Positions 8,560 to 20,901 of a stretch of DNA of 64,000 nt are shown here, piece by piece. This stretch comes from Arabidopsis thaliana (lineage: Eukaryota > Streptophyta > Magnoliopsida > Brassicales > Brassicaceae). Numbering within the stretch: the stretch's first letter is position 1; each line of letters begins with the position of its first letter. Under the pieces are notes generated by a model. The model had not been told where the DNA came from. It saw only the letters and a program-made list of their open reading frames with translations, and did not search any database. The stretch is from contig NC_003076.8 of the NCBI RefSeq assembly GCF_000001735.4, positions 434,001-498,000 of the forward strand. Direction: 5' to 3'. Made by a program: the position numbers and the translations under genes.

Positions 8560-11500
8560 AAAAGGACTCCTTCCTTTTTGCAGCGAAAATTTTATGTTCG
8601 TATACCGATCGGTTTTGGTAACATTAAACCGAAATTGTAAACCGGTATCTTTTTAATCCTTATATAGCTTCTGGAAATGAATCACGAGGGTGGCACGTGC
8701 GGTCTTCCACCAAGTTATTCACGTGATTTATTTCTGAGAGTTAAACGCACTCTCACTGTTACCGTTGTTCTTGTCCTCCAGTTACAAGCCAACGTAGCAA
8801 AAAATAAAAATTATAAGTAATTGATTTTTGTCAAGATTATATATTGATTATGGTATAACAAAACTTTAGAAATATAAAATTATCAAAAAATTATTATAGT
8901 AGCAAATTTAAGAGAAGCCCATAAACCACAAAAAGTATCAATCGGTCAAACCCAAGAAGAAAGCAAAAAACCCAAAAAAACTTAAACGGCCCAATCTGAT
9001 TAACTATATAATATATCCGTTTTGGCCCATTAAAATAAACATTACCGGCGGCGAAAAGAGCTCCGAGAATATGTGGGGTGCTCCGGCGATTAATAATTAA
9101 AATTAGTTTATTGTAACTTCATGTTTTTCGTTGTTGTCAACTACTAATCCTTTTCACTTGACTCGGTCTTCTAGTTTCAACATCGGTTAAAATGGTCCTC
9201 AGATAAGTTCTTAACTTGTCGTTTTAAATTACAACGTAGACGTATTGTAGAGCTTCTTATTTAAATAATAAAAACAACGAATTTTATGTGGAAATAGAGT
9301 TGTTTGCAGGTCTTTGTTGTACTCAAGGAAATTTTCTTGCAATTTGTTGTTTCACTGAAATGTCAACGTATATATATGTGAACATGGAGAGCCTATCACA
9401 TTCTCTACTCTCGATGATCATGAGTACAAATTATACAATAATCCTAGTTATTAGTTTTTACCATTATATAATACTAATTGATCAAGCAATATTGCTTGCG
9501 GCTCCACTTTTATATCAAACGAAACCTAGTCCTGGACTCCTAGTAATTTAATTTTCATTTTGGAGATTCAGTTATCAGATTTTTTTATTAAAAAAATATA
9601 AAATTGATATATGAAAAAAAAAAAAAAAAAAAAGAGAAATAACAGGGAGATTGTAGTCTACAATTTGTAGTGGAGTCTCAGTCTACATACATGAGTCATA
9701 TTGATGTCTTTCTATAGTATCAATTAAGTTTTGACGAATGAGTGACAAAATATTTTGTTAGTGCCTTTAGTTTTGAGTGATTGTCCTTTTCACCACGACT
9801 TGACAATTTTTTTCTATGAGTCCGAATTACGAAACTACACATAAATTTCTGATTCATACGCCAAAAGAAAAAAATATTATATGATCACTAACACGATTTG
9901 AATATGAATACTATATGATAAGTAATACATTGACTTTTATCGTAACTCGTTGTACTAGCAGAATAGCTTTAGTTAATTATTTTCCCTTGTTATTATATTC
10001 CAAACTAATCTAACCTCTTCTCTTGGACCTCTATGGAGTTTTCTTTGTTAATGTTGTTAGTATGTTTACATTTAGTATAAATTTATACGAAGATGCTTTG
10101 TGTTTCTCTTCTTACAGCTCTTATTACTTAATTTAATTTTAATTATATTCGTGAGTAATTTTGATATTGACGATTAATTGAGTTAATCAATAAGAACAGA
10201 AAAATGACTAATCGAAAACCCGGAAATAACCATTTAAAAAGAAAGAAAAAGAGCAAAGACGTCAATATCAATGCCAACTAGCTACTTTTGATATAAATGC
10301 AACAGTTCAGGAAAAATAAGAGTTATATTAGTCAAAATCAGAATCACCAATTATAGTTTAAATCCTATTGATCAAAGTGACATTTTATACACGTAATTCT
10401 AAAAACTATTAAATTATTTAATTAAGAGGAATTTCATACAAATATCTAACATTTTTAAAAGTTACCAAAGTTTCTAATCGGGACACTTGCGTTTATTGAT
10501 TTTCTGTTCGTATTTCTTCACGATCAAGAGTCCAATTATTTGCCACTTTAATTAATCAAAAAAAACAAAATACTTTATTAAAACAAAAGCTGAATTGCAA
10601 ACAGCTGTTGTTCCTCCTAAACTTAGACTCTCATGTCTTTTTCGAAAGTACCAATTATATGGCCACTTTGTATATCAATTTCTTTTCTACCCATATTTGC
10701 TTCTATGTTTAACTTTTAACAAATACTTTTATGACATAATTATATTCAGACAGATGGCACTTTAGCATCTTATATTCACGTCTTAGCAAATTTGGTAAAT
10801 AAAGATATTTATGACTTTTGGTATATTCCGAAGCTTAAATATCTTTAATTCATTGATATAAAAAATCTAAACAGCATTTGCGAATATATCAATAGTTAGC
10901 TACACGAGTAAACAAGATATTAGATCTCAGTATAAAATTTGACCCAAAAAAAAGAAAGATCTCAGTATAAAAATACTATATTGAAGTAGTTTTGGGGATT
11001 CAGACTTGCTTTTGGGTTACTAAAATTCAATATATACTTATTAGGGATCTAATGTATATTAGTGTAATGGACCATTACCTGAAAGTTTAAAAAGTTTGTC
11101 AACTAGTAGTACACATTACCACGCGAGTTTATTTTGTGTTTAGTTTTACATGTACAAGATACTAAAATCATTTTCCAAAAGATCACTTATTTGTTATTAA
11201 ATTGTTGCAGTTGAATCATGTTTAGCTTTGATTTATTTTTAATATTGTCCAAATTAATATTATCAAGTTAAGTATGTACTATTAAATATACTACTACTGA
11301 ATTTGAATCTTGAGAGCTTTTAATTACATGGGGACACCGTACCTTATGATGAAATGATACATGTGAATCTTTGTGTTCACACGGTTAATGATTCCCTAAA
11401 CATATACATTTTTTTTTTTTTTGGCATTTAATGACATGAATTAGATATTGAGATCTCTATAAATCTATTTAAATGGATTGTTTGTTTCTAATTGATTATA

Positions 11501-14100
11501 AATCAAAAATTCAAACCATAAAAGAATTAATCTCGTTCGATCTGCTTTCAGGACAATCGTGCAAGTTGCAACTTTGTAAAATGGAGACACGTAATAGATA
11601 CTTAGATCTATCCGTGAACACTTTAATCTAACCAAATTAAATTTTGTCGCAGTACCCATATGGGTTTGTACTCTTTTCATACTCAAAAGTTTTAACTATA
11701 AGCATAAATTACGAATTAAAGTTACCGGTATGGACGGCAGAAATAAATAAACAGCTTATAATATGGAAAATGGATGCATGATGCACATGTCATTAAATAC
11801 TAAATATATCACCATCATATGTTCACATTTCAATTGTCAACGATATGCATTTCACCTTTTTCTATTCTAATAACCAGTGGTGATTGATAGGTAGCTAATC
11901 AGGGTAATTAAATATTAAAAATTAATACAAAATCATTGAAAAATGAAAATTATACTAAAGAAAATTTGATCATGCTCGTGTTTCGCGTGGCATCTTCAAG
12001 GAATTCGTGCTACAAGTGGAGGGTTCATAGACATAAGTGGAAGCTTCAACAAGTAGGAAGCTTCGAGGCTGCATGCATGCAATGCAACATTGAATCGAGC
12101 TGGCCCATCATTATTTTTTCATTTTTCCTATTACCAAAAATTTCTAAAATAAATATAACTAATTTCCTAGGTATATGAATGAAAGAGTCGATTCCCCCAC
12201 CCAAAATCATCATTCAAAAACAATTATTAAATCTTTTTTGAGTAAATTGTTTTTAACGAATTTGTGGTCTTCCAATCGTTGAAAAAATTATCATATGAGT
12301 AGAACTGTATTGTCATTGCACTGCGATTAGTTTTTTTTTTTTTTTTATAAACGATTAGTTTAAATTATTGTTGACTACTATACTACTACTCTTCAAGGAA
12401 TTCGTGCTCCAAGTGGAGGGCTCATAAACATAAGTGGAAGCTTCAAGGCTGCATGCATGCATGCAATGCAACAATGAATATAATCGAGCAGCTGACCTAT
12501 CATTACTTTTTTCTTTTTTTCTATAAACAATATTTCAAACCATAAATGTAACTATTTTCTAATTTCCTAGCTAGGTATATACTCAAAATCATCATTCCAA
12601 AACAATTAATTAAATTATTTTTGAGTAATTGTTTTTCAACGAATTATTTGTGGTCGTCCAATAGTTGCAATATTTACCATTGCACTGCGCTTTAAATTAT
12701 TCTTTTTATAAACTATTTAATATAAATTATTGTTGACTACTACAGAAAAATTTTAAATCATGAAAATAGTTGATTTTTCCACATACTCCGAAACATACTT
12801 TGGTTTTTGGCATATATAATAAATCTTTTCTGTTATTTTTTCATAGTATGTTACCAAAAGAACGAAACTTGGGTTCATGATTAATCCAAAACCAAGTGCA
12901 GAACTTATTTTCGACTTTTGAGTTAGTTACCATTCTCAAAACAATATACTTTCAAAATATATATCTACTAAAATTGATGAACAAGGATACGATTTAGAGA
13001 CAAGAGGATCTAATAGTGTATGGATCCACGGACGAAACAATCGGGACGATTTTCGATACATATTGTCACAGCTACTGAGATTCAAAACAAATAGTGACTT
13101 AATGGTTAAATTCCAAATTCTGAGTCTCTCTCAACACATTTACTTAATTAATTAAGTTCTTAATTAAATGGTGTCCTTGGGTCTAGGAACTAGACGCACC
13201 AAAAAAGTCATAAGGAAAAGAAGTTTAAATGATTTTTAGTTCCTCAATAATTGGAACCAAAGAGATAGGATCGGCTTTTGATCCTATCTTCTTGATTAAA
13301 TTATTAAACCCAATAAACCAATTATTGATGGAAAACAAAAGAAACTTTAAATCACTCTTGCTTCGTACAAATATTATTGTATAATATAATACGTATTATT
13401 AAGTATTTTGTTATGTATATAACTTCGTGTCCCAACTTTCTATAAGTTTATCATATATATATGATGCTAATCAGTAATCAACTTGGTATGTTACCAAAAC
13501 AAATCAAATTGGTCTGTTACAGTTTTTAGACTTGGCAACCGATATTGAATTCAGATTACACGATCGGAATTCCAAATAAAGTATTACTCACGCAGCCAAA
13601 TTATTGGACCCAAAAAAAATCAAAAGAACATTCGTAGACTAAATAAAAACTAAAAGCAAATTATATTTGAATATGATAGACGAAACTAGCTGGCTAATCG
13701 ATTCTAAAAAAGAGAGGAAATGTTATTATCAGTCCCATAGATTCGCGGTATATCATGGATACACACAAGCTTGGGTTTGAGAAATAACTAGTGTTTCTCC
13801 AAAATTATATTTCCTATTCGAGAAAAATAAAATCATGTATCAAATCATGAAACAAATCATTTGATAATCCTGTAAAACTGATCATGTATTAGCACGAAAA
13901 TAAAGAATTAGAAAGCATAGCGTAGTCACCTTCTTAATTTGACTTGTACGTTAGAACTTAGAAACACGCGGATTTTAATTAAAAAAGTAGTTAGGAGAAG
14001 AAACACAATTAATTAATTTTAAAAGCAAATATATATAATTAAAACAAATGAAATATATTGCAAAATAGCTTTTAATGATCGAAAAGAGCCAGAGAGACTT
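8560..14100. other. Long AT-rich region with no recognisable gene
   Basis: About 5.5 kb between the SMR4 upstream region and the HAD hydrolase promoter. All open frames are short and without known domains. It contains an orphan promoter-like patch (about 8.99-9.09 kb), a long A-run near 9615-9632 and a tandem duplication (11993-12742), listed separately. A non-coding RNA or regulatory DNA could lie here, but the sequence alone does not show one. Confidence 0.55.
11993..12742. repeat. Tandem direct duplication, two diverged copies
   Basis: Copy 1 runs from 11993 to about 12386 and copy 2 from about 12390 to 12742. Both start with TCTTCAAGGAATTCGTGCT, pass a CATGCATGCA-rich segment, an ATTTCCTAG patch and a stretch around AACGAATT, and end with TTATTGTTGACTACTA. 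They differ by many substitutions and small indels, so the duplication is not recent. The repeated unit matches no gene I recognise. Confidence 0.85.
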
Positions 14101-14103
14101 TGC

Positions 14104-14110
14104 TATAAAA
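14104..14110 (+). promoter_or_regulatory. TATA box of the HAD hydrolase gene
   Basis: TATAAAA followed about 25-35 bases later by a CT-rich start region (14120-14170), typical of plant core promoters. It lies just upstream of the transcribed leader. Confidence 0.65.
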
Positions 14111-14212
14111 ACCCCTCCTCTGCCTCTCTCAATCCCTCCCCCACACCTTCTCTTTCTCTTAGCATACTCTGCTCTTCCTCTCTCTGTTGTTCTCTGTTCC
14201 AAAGGCTTTGAG

Positions 14213-15126
14213 GTAAATAAAGAAAACTACTAGTCTTCTTTTTCAACGCCTTTCCGTTTCCTTGTTCTGTTTATCAACATTTCGTCGGTTCTATGTTTTC
14301 CTTACGAACTTCATGCCGTTTGGATTCTTGCGTCTTAGATTTTTTCTTTTGGTCCACCATTTTCACCGTGAACATCGTCGTCAATTCACTAATTTTACGT
14401 ACATTTATCTAAATTTATTTGTGATAGTTTTTTATTTTTATTTTTATAGTTAAACTTGATTTCGTTAAAACTATTTTTTTTTGGAGGCTTGTTACTTAAA
14501 AATAGAACTATTACCAAGTTGAAATATTTCTCATGCCAAACATTGAACCGGATCCATAACCGATCAGAGCTAAGGTTTTTTAAATTAAATAAAAATTAAG
14601 TCAAACGGGTCAAATAATGGTCATAACTCGGTTAATACCGGTTTAATTTTGAATACTCCTTCAGTAATACAACCATTTTACAACCTTCTATTTTTGAGAG
14701 ACCAATTCATCATTGTAGTGACATAGTACACAATTAAATTTTTGTTGTCCATACACGTGTTATATGCATACAAGATACATACGTACGTATATAAATTCGT
14801 ATATGATTCATCTTTTGTCTGTACATGCATGATTGCATGTAGTACTAAAAATTATTAGGAGCCAATTAGTGGTTGAAATTCGCTGAATCTCTCAGTTCAC
14901 GTTTAACAAAAATCTTATCCCCAGTTTTTTTGGGACATAGCAACTTTGTGTCCATTCATTACACGAAACTATTTCTGTTTTTTTTTTTACAAATCTAATC
15001 TGAAAACAAAAAACAAATCGGTCCTTATTATCCATGCAAAATCTCTGTGAAATATCAGAACTAAAACCCTAAAAAAGAAACACAAATATTTAAGATTTTC
15101 TTCCCTGATCCAATCAATTGTTTCAG
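14213..15126 (+). other. Leader (5' UTR) intron of the HAD hydrolase gene
   Basis: A donor (AG|GTAAAT at 14211-14218) follows the CT-rich leader. A clean acceptor (TTTCAG, ending 15126) lies five bases before the coding ATG. The inferred intron is about 914 bases. Long leader introns near the start often raise expression in Arabidopsis. Confidence 0.65.
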
Positions 15127-15131
15127 AAAAA

Positions 15132-16507
15132 ATGGAGTTCGAGAACCGGTACGGACTTGCAACGTCGCAGAAGTACGACTGTCTCTTGTTCGGTACGCAC
15201 CTAACCGGAATAAACCAATTACTTTTGATTAATTTACACGAATATTTTCTTGACCGGTTTGGTAAATTTCTCTTTAGATTTGGACGATACTCTTTATCCT
15301 CTTAGCTCCGGAATCGCAAGAGAATGTGGGAACAACATCAAAGGTAATATTTTTTTTTTCCCGCAATCGATTATCGATTAACAATTCATTCTTAAATTGG
15401 TTTTTTGTCTTTCCGGTTTAATAGATTACATGACCGAGAAACTCGGTATACCTAAGGACAAAATCGTCGAATTGTCTGATCTTCTATACAAGAACTATGG
15501 AACAACAATGGCTGGTCTTAGGGTACGTGATCAATATCATCTCTAAACTTCCATTATTTATTCTTACAAATTATTTTTGTAACATTTTATCGTTCTCTAG
15601 GCGATCGGATATGAATTTGACTACGATGAGTACCACAGCTTCGTCCACGGTCGTTTACCCTATGACAACATAAAACCCGACCTTGTTCTTCGCAGCCTCT
15701 TGCTTAGCCTCCCTCTCCGCAAAGTCGTACGTGTCATAATCACATTTTTATTTAATTAAATACCATACGCTATATAATATAGTTTGAATAGAAAATTAAT
15801 CAACATTGTTTATTCCCGTAATCAGATCTTTACCAACGCGGACAGAGTTCACGCGGCCAAGGCGTTGAAGAAGTTGGGATTAGAGGATTGTTTCGAAGGA
15901 ATCATATGTTTCGAAACGCTAAACCTCATGCACACAAACGCTGCGTCTAACAATTCCGAGATTTTTGATATCGTTGGACATTTTAACCGGTCTGAACCGG
16001 TCGGTTCACTTCCCAAAACGCCTGTTGTGTGTAAACCATCTGAATCTGCTATCGAGAAAGCTCTTGAAATCGCCAATATTGATCCTAACCGAACGGTATA
16101 GCAAACCGGATACTTTCATTTTTTTCGTTTTTTTAAATACATGGACAACAAAACTAAAATTTATATTATTTCTCATCGCAGCTGTTCTTTGAGGACAGTG
16201 TCCGAAACGTACAAGCTGGAAAACGCGTTGGTCTTTACACGGTTCTGGTACGATTATCTTAGTTTAATTAACCAAACATAATCAAGTTTAATTAAACAAA
16301 ACAGGATAGTTTAATAATATTGACTTTGGAGTTTGTTATTGTTGTTTTCAGGTTGGTAAATCGACCAAAGTCAAAGGAGCGGATTACGCGTTGGAAAACA
16401 TTCACAACATGAAAGAGGCGATACCGGAGTTATGGGAATCCGACAGGAAATCGTCGGATGTTGGATATTCCGGCAAGGTCGCCGTTGAGACTTCTGTTAG
16501 AGCTTAG
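15132..16507 (+). CDS. HAD-superfamily hydrolase, pyrimidine 5'-nucleotidase-like
   Basis: Seven coding exons: 15132-15192, 15278-15343, 15425-15522, 15601-15726, 15826-16095, 16182-16247 and 16352-16507, giving 280 aa. HAD motif I is DLDDTLYP at residues 21-28, where the first and third residues (Asp21 and Asp23) are the nucleophile and acid-base. Motif II is IFTNAD, just after residue 117. The last motif is LFFEDSVRNVQAGK, with the acidic pair that holds magnesium. The arrangement fits subfamily IA, variant 3, close to yeast SDT1/PHM8-like nucleotidases, so it probably dephosphorylates a small phosphorylated metabolite. The true substrate cannot be read from sequence. I take it as AT5G02230. 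Confidence 0.92.
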
Positions 16508-17501
16508 GAGGAGTACTGTTTCGCCGTTGTACCTAATTTTCCACCACTGTCATTTTCATTTTCTTTTTTCAAATGACGTAATGTCATTTTTGTTTTTTTT
16601 TTCGACTTGTGTTTATAAAAGATTAATAAAAAATGAGAAAATAATTTCCATCTAGTTTGTAGGAGAAATAAATAATTAAATATCCTCTAGGTATCTTCTA
16701 GAATCAATCAAATATAATAAACATACTTTAAAAATGCATAAGAAATCAACAAGATCTCACCATACACATTTTTCTTTTTTGCCACCCATAGATTTCTTTA
16801 TAAAAAAATTAAAGATATATGCTATATACTTTTCACCATATGCTACAAAATGTTGATACGGTCGTATCTAATCTAATATAGTAATTTTGTTAAACTAATT
16901 TAAAGATTAGATTTTTGTTTTATCGTAATAAGTCTACAATGTGATCAGTTGAAATGGCTAAGTAATTTTATTTCAAGTAGTTGATACTAATATTCTTCTT
17001 CAATATTTGCTCATGAGTCATGAATCATGATGGATGTTGACAAAAAAAACAAAGCTTGTGAGTCTGTGACAGACGACAGTTCAATTATACAGTTGTTTCG
17101 GAATATGTACAGAACCAACAAAAAAAGTCAATAATTTCGTAGTTTAATTATGGAAGCTTTTGATAAAAAAAAAAACAAATTATGGAAGCATGTCGTTTTT
17201 GTGGCGACGAGTTCATGAAAAACGTCACGTAGTTAGATATTCAAAATGATCAATTGCCATAAATAACAGTTATGGCCCATAAGTAACAGAGATAGTAAGG
17301 GCTGGGCCCAAAAATTCAATTAAGAAATTAGTAAGAGTGTCAGTAATTTTTACCACTAAGAAGATGACATGTGTAATCACAACGACTAACCTTCAAATCA
17401 GACGGTCATCAATGCTCACACCAATCGGTCCGTTCCCATACTCTCCTTTAATGGCTTCTGAGAGATATTTAAGTTTAGCAAAAAAATCCTAAGCTTCTAC
17501 A
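16508..17501. other. Spacer between the HAD gene and the Rossmann-protein gene
   Basis: AT-rich. It holds the 3' UTR of the HAD gene and, near 17.3-17.5 kb, the promoter and leader of the next gene. No other coding sequence is supported. Confidence 0.5.
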
Positions 17502-18984
<1,483 letters not shown>

Positions 18985-19004
18985 ATCATTATCTTTGTTG
19001 CCAA

Positions 19005-19110
19005 TAAGAACATTTGGGATCAAACCTTCTAAAATAAATTCTGTAGTGTCTATTTGAAAGGATACGTTCTTTCAATTCAATGAGAATATTGGGGTTGAAT
19101 GTTCAAAATT
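19005..19110 (+). repeat. 3' flank repeat, copy 1
   Basis: Just after the Rossmann-protein stop codon. Shared landmarks with 20615-20740 are GAACATTTGGGA, CCTT-TAAAATAAA, TTTGAAAGGA and GGGTTTGAATGTT-like sequence, in the same order and orientation. The two copies bracket the SCE1-like pseudogene. Confidence 0.7.
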
Positions 19111-19264
19111 TAAAATTTTGATCATACAGTAACTTCTCCAGAGCTATTCATTGAGGTGAAACACTTATTTTCATTTAGTCTAACACATCAATCTTATAGC
19201 CAACCCCTTTAACAAATTAAAGAATCTACTTTGTTAACGTTTTGGAATTAAAAATAGAAATTTC

Positions 19265-19510
19265 AGTTGAAAGGAGACGATGAACCCTTTAAGAGACGTC
19301 ATGAAGATCGAATTAAATCTGCAGTTGAAATCGCTAGACGGGATACTTTGGATGATTCGTTATCAATTTGGTGTTATAGGAGCGTGAAGAACGAAAGAAA
19401 CGAATGAGATTTGACAGGCACTCTCGAAACTCTCAGCTGGTTTTTCGTGATCAGTCTTATCAGAACAGAGACATTAGAGTTTATGATCAAAGCAAGCTCC
19501 CTCAGGGTAA
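19265..19510 (+). other. Coding-like fragment of unknown origin
   Basis: One frame is open for about 45 codons, rich in Arg, Asp and Lys, and then stops. Another frame continues for about 33 codons (rich in Asp, Arg, Gln and Ser) and ends at a plausible donor, CAGGGTAAGT. The composition looks coding but I recognise no family. It may be part of the same inserted segment as the SCE1-like pseudogene or a separate fragment. Confidence 0.3.
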
Positions 19511-19813
19511 GTAAATTATATGCTTTGGCACTTGTTCAAATGTTAGGTTCATTGGTTTGTTAAAGTATGTTTTCTTCTTATAATAGGTCGGCTAGATTGT
19601 CCTGGTTTTGGTCTGGAGATAGGATTGTATGCTTCCTTGTTTATCTTGTATGTGATGTTTTTTATTGGTGCGTATGATTTTGGTCTTGAATACGACATTG
19701 AATCTGAACACTGCTGTGTATCTTACTTTGACATGGCTAGTAAGAGTGTTACTCCAAGAGCAATATCAATCTTTATTGTTCATAGCTAATTTTTACATGT
19801 CTCTCTGCTGCAG

Positions 19814-20294
19814 ACTGATTGGGAAGGTGGATTCTTTCCATTAACGATGCACTTCAGTGAGGATTATCCGAGCAAACCTCCGAAATGCAAATTCCCACCC
19901 TAATGTCTATCCATCTGGAACTGTCTGTCTCTCTATCCTTAACGAGGATTACGTAAGTACTCTTCTGTTTCTTTCTTTTCATTTCTCCATCAGAAAAGCC
20001 AAATGTATCCTCAAGCTCTCTTTTCTTATGTTGTATATTGACCAGCCATTACCGTGAAGCAGATTCTTGTTGGTATTCAGGATTTACTTGACACACCTAA
20101 TCCCGCTGACCCTGCACAGACCGATGGTTATCATCATTTCTGTCAGGTACACTTCCAACGAAAACTCTAAACACTTTGATAGGTTATGAAACATAATAGG
20201 AAGGAACTAAGTCGAGTACATGATTTTGCATGATCCAGTTGAGTACAAGAAAAGGGTGAAGCTGCAGTCCAAGCAGTATCCTGCTCTTGTCTAA
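19814..20294 (+). pseudogene. SUMO-conjugating enzyme (SCE1/UBC9-like) pseudogene
   Basis: Exon-like blocks 19814-19952, about 20043-20146 and 20232-20294 translate to the C-terminal two thirds of plant SCE1: [18 protein letters not shown], then [19 protein letters not shown] with the active-site Cys, then [17 protein letters not shown], then DPVEYKKRVKLQSKQYPALV. Intron positions are kept, so it is a genomic and not a processed copy. Several defects are visible. About 14 bases coding for the residues before HPNVYP are missing, which shifts the frame. The start of the second block has lost its acceptor and the GWR codons. The last acceptor reads CAT instead of CAG. No N-terminal exons are recognisable. 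I recall that Arabidopsis was reported to have a second SCE1 gene that is a pseudogene; this may be it. Confidence 0.88.
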
Positions 20295-20473
20295 AACCTC
20301 AAAAAAGAGAACGCACCAAAACTGATGACAAGCTCTGAATATATTCTCGTCATGTGTGTCATTGTGTTTAAATGTCATTGGGTGATTGAAAACTCCTCAT
20401 TTTGGCACCTTAAGACACTGGAATCTATTTATTTTCGGAAAAAAACTCTTCTTTCTCTATATAACTGTTAATA

Positions 20474-20508
20474 TTCTTGGTACTGATTCAGTTGGTACTG
20501 ATTCAGTT
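20474..20508. repeat. Short tandem repeat (15-bp unit)
   Basis: GGTACTGATTCAGTT occurs twice in a row, with a partial third unit. It lies in the spacer after the SCE1-like pseudogene and has no evident function. Confidence 0.7.
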
Positions 20509-20614
20509 GGTGTTGCTTCTATATTATTATAAAGAAGGAATGCAAAACATGACTTGAAATAGTGTTTGTCTCTAGTATCCATGTATACGTATATCTCTTT
20601 CAAATGATCTCTTA

Positions 20615-20740
20615 GGAACATTTGGGAGGTAATGTATCAAGCCTTTTAAAATAAAATCTCCGGGGTCAATTTGAAAGGAGCCCATAACATTAAGTAGGGC
20701 GTTCATTTCATTAATTGGGTTTGAATGTTAAACATAAAGC
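20615..20740 (+). repeat. 3' flank repeat, copy 2
   Basis: Diverged direct copy of 19005-19110, placed between the SCE1-like pseudogene and RNR1. It probably marks the right edge of a duplicated or inserted block. Confidence 0.7.
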
Positions 20741-20901
20741 ATGGGGAACATTTAGTGATTTAGTAAAAATAAGGGGCCAAAGATAGAATTTCTCGTTTTT
20801 ATCACCCGCTTCATTTGCCTTTCTATCGCCACAAGAACACAGAGAGAGAACGATTAGCCCAGTTCCGATATCGTTCGGTGGCTTCTTCATCTGAAGCTAC
20901 G

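Noticed and set aside
9288..9551. 87-codon frame in the gene-free region
   Set aside because: Hydrophobic and low-complexity, with no promoter or splice context and no family resemblance.
14262..14453. Short frame rich in Phe after the HAD promoter
   Set aside because: It lies in the inferred leader intron and has low-complexity composition.
20815..20901. Upstream in-frame ATG of RNR1 as the start
   Set aside because: It would add 29 residues before the typical transit peptide, and the 803-aa form from 20902 matches the known protein.
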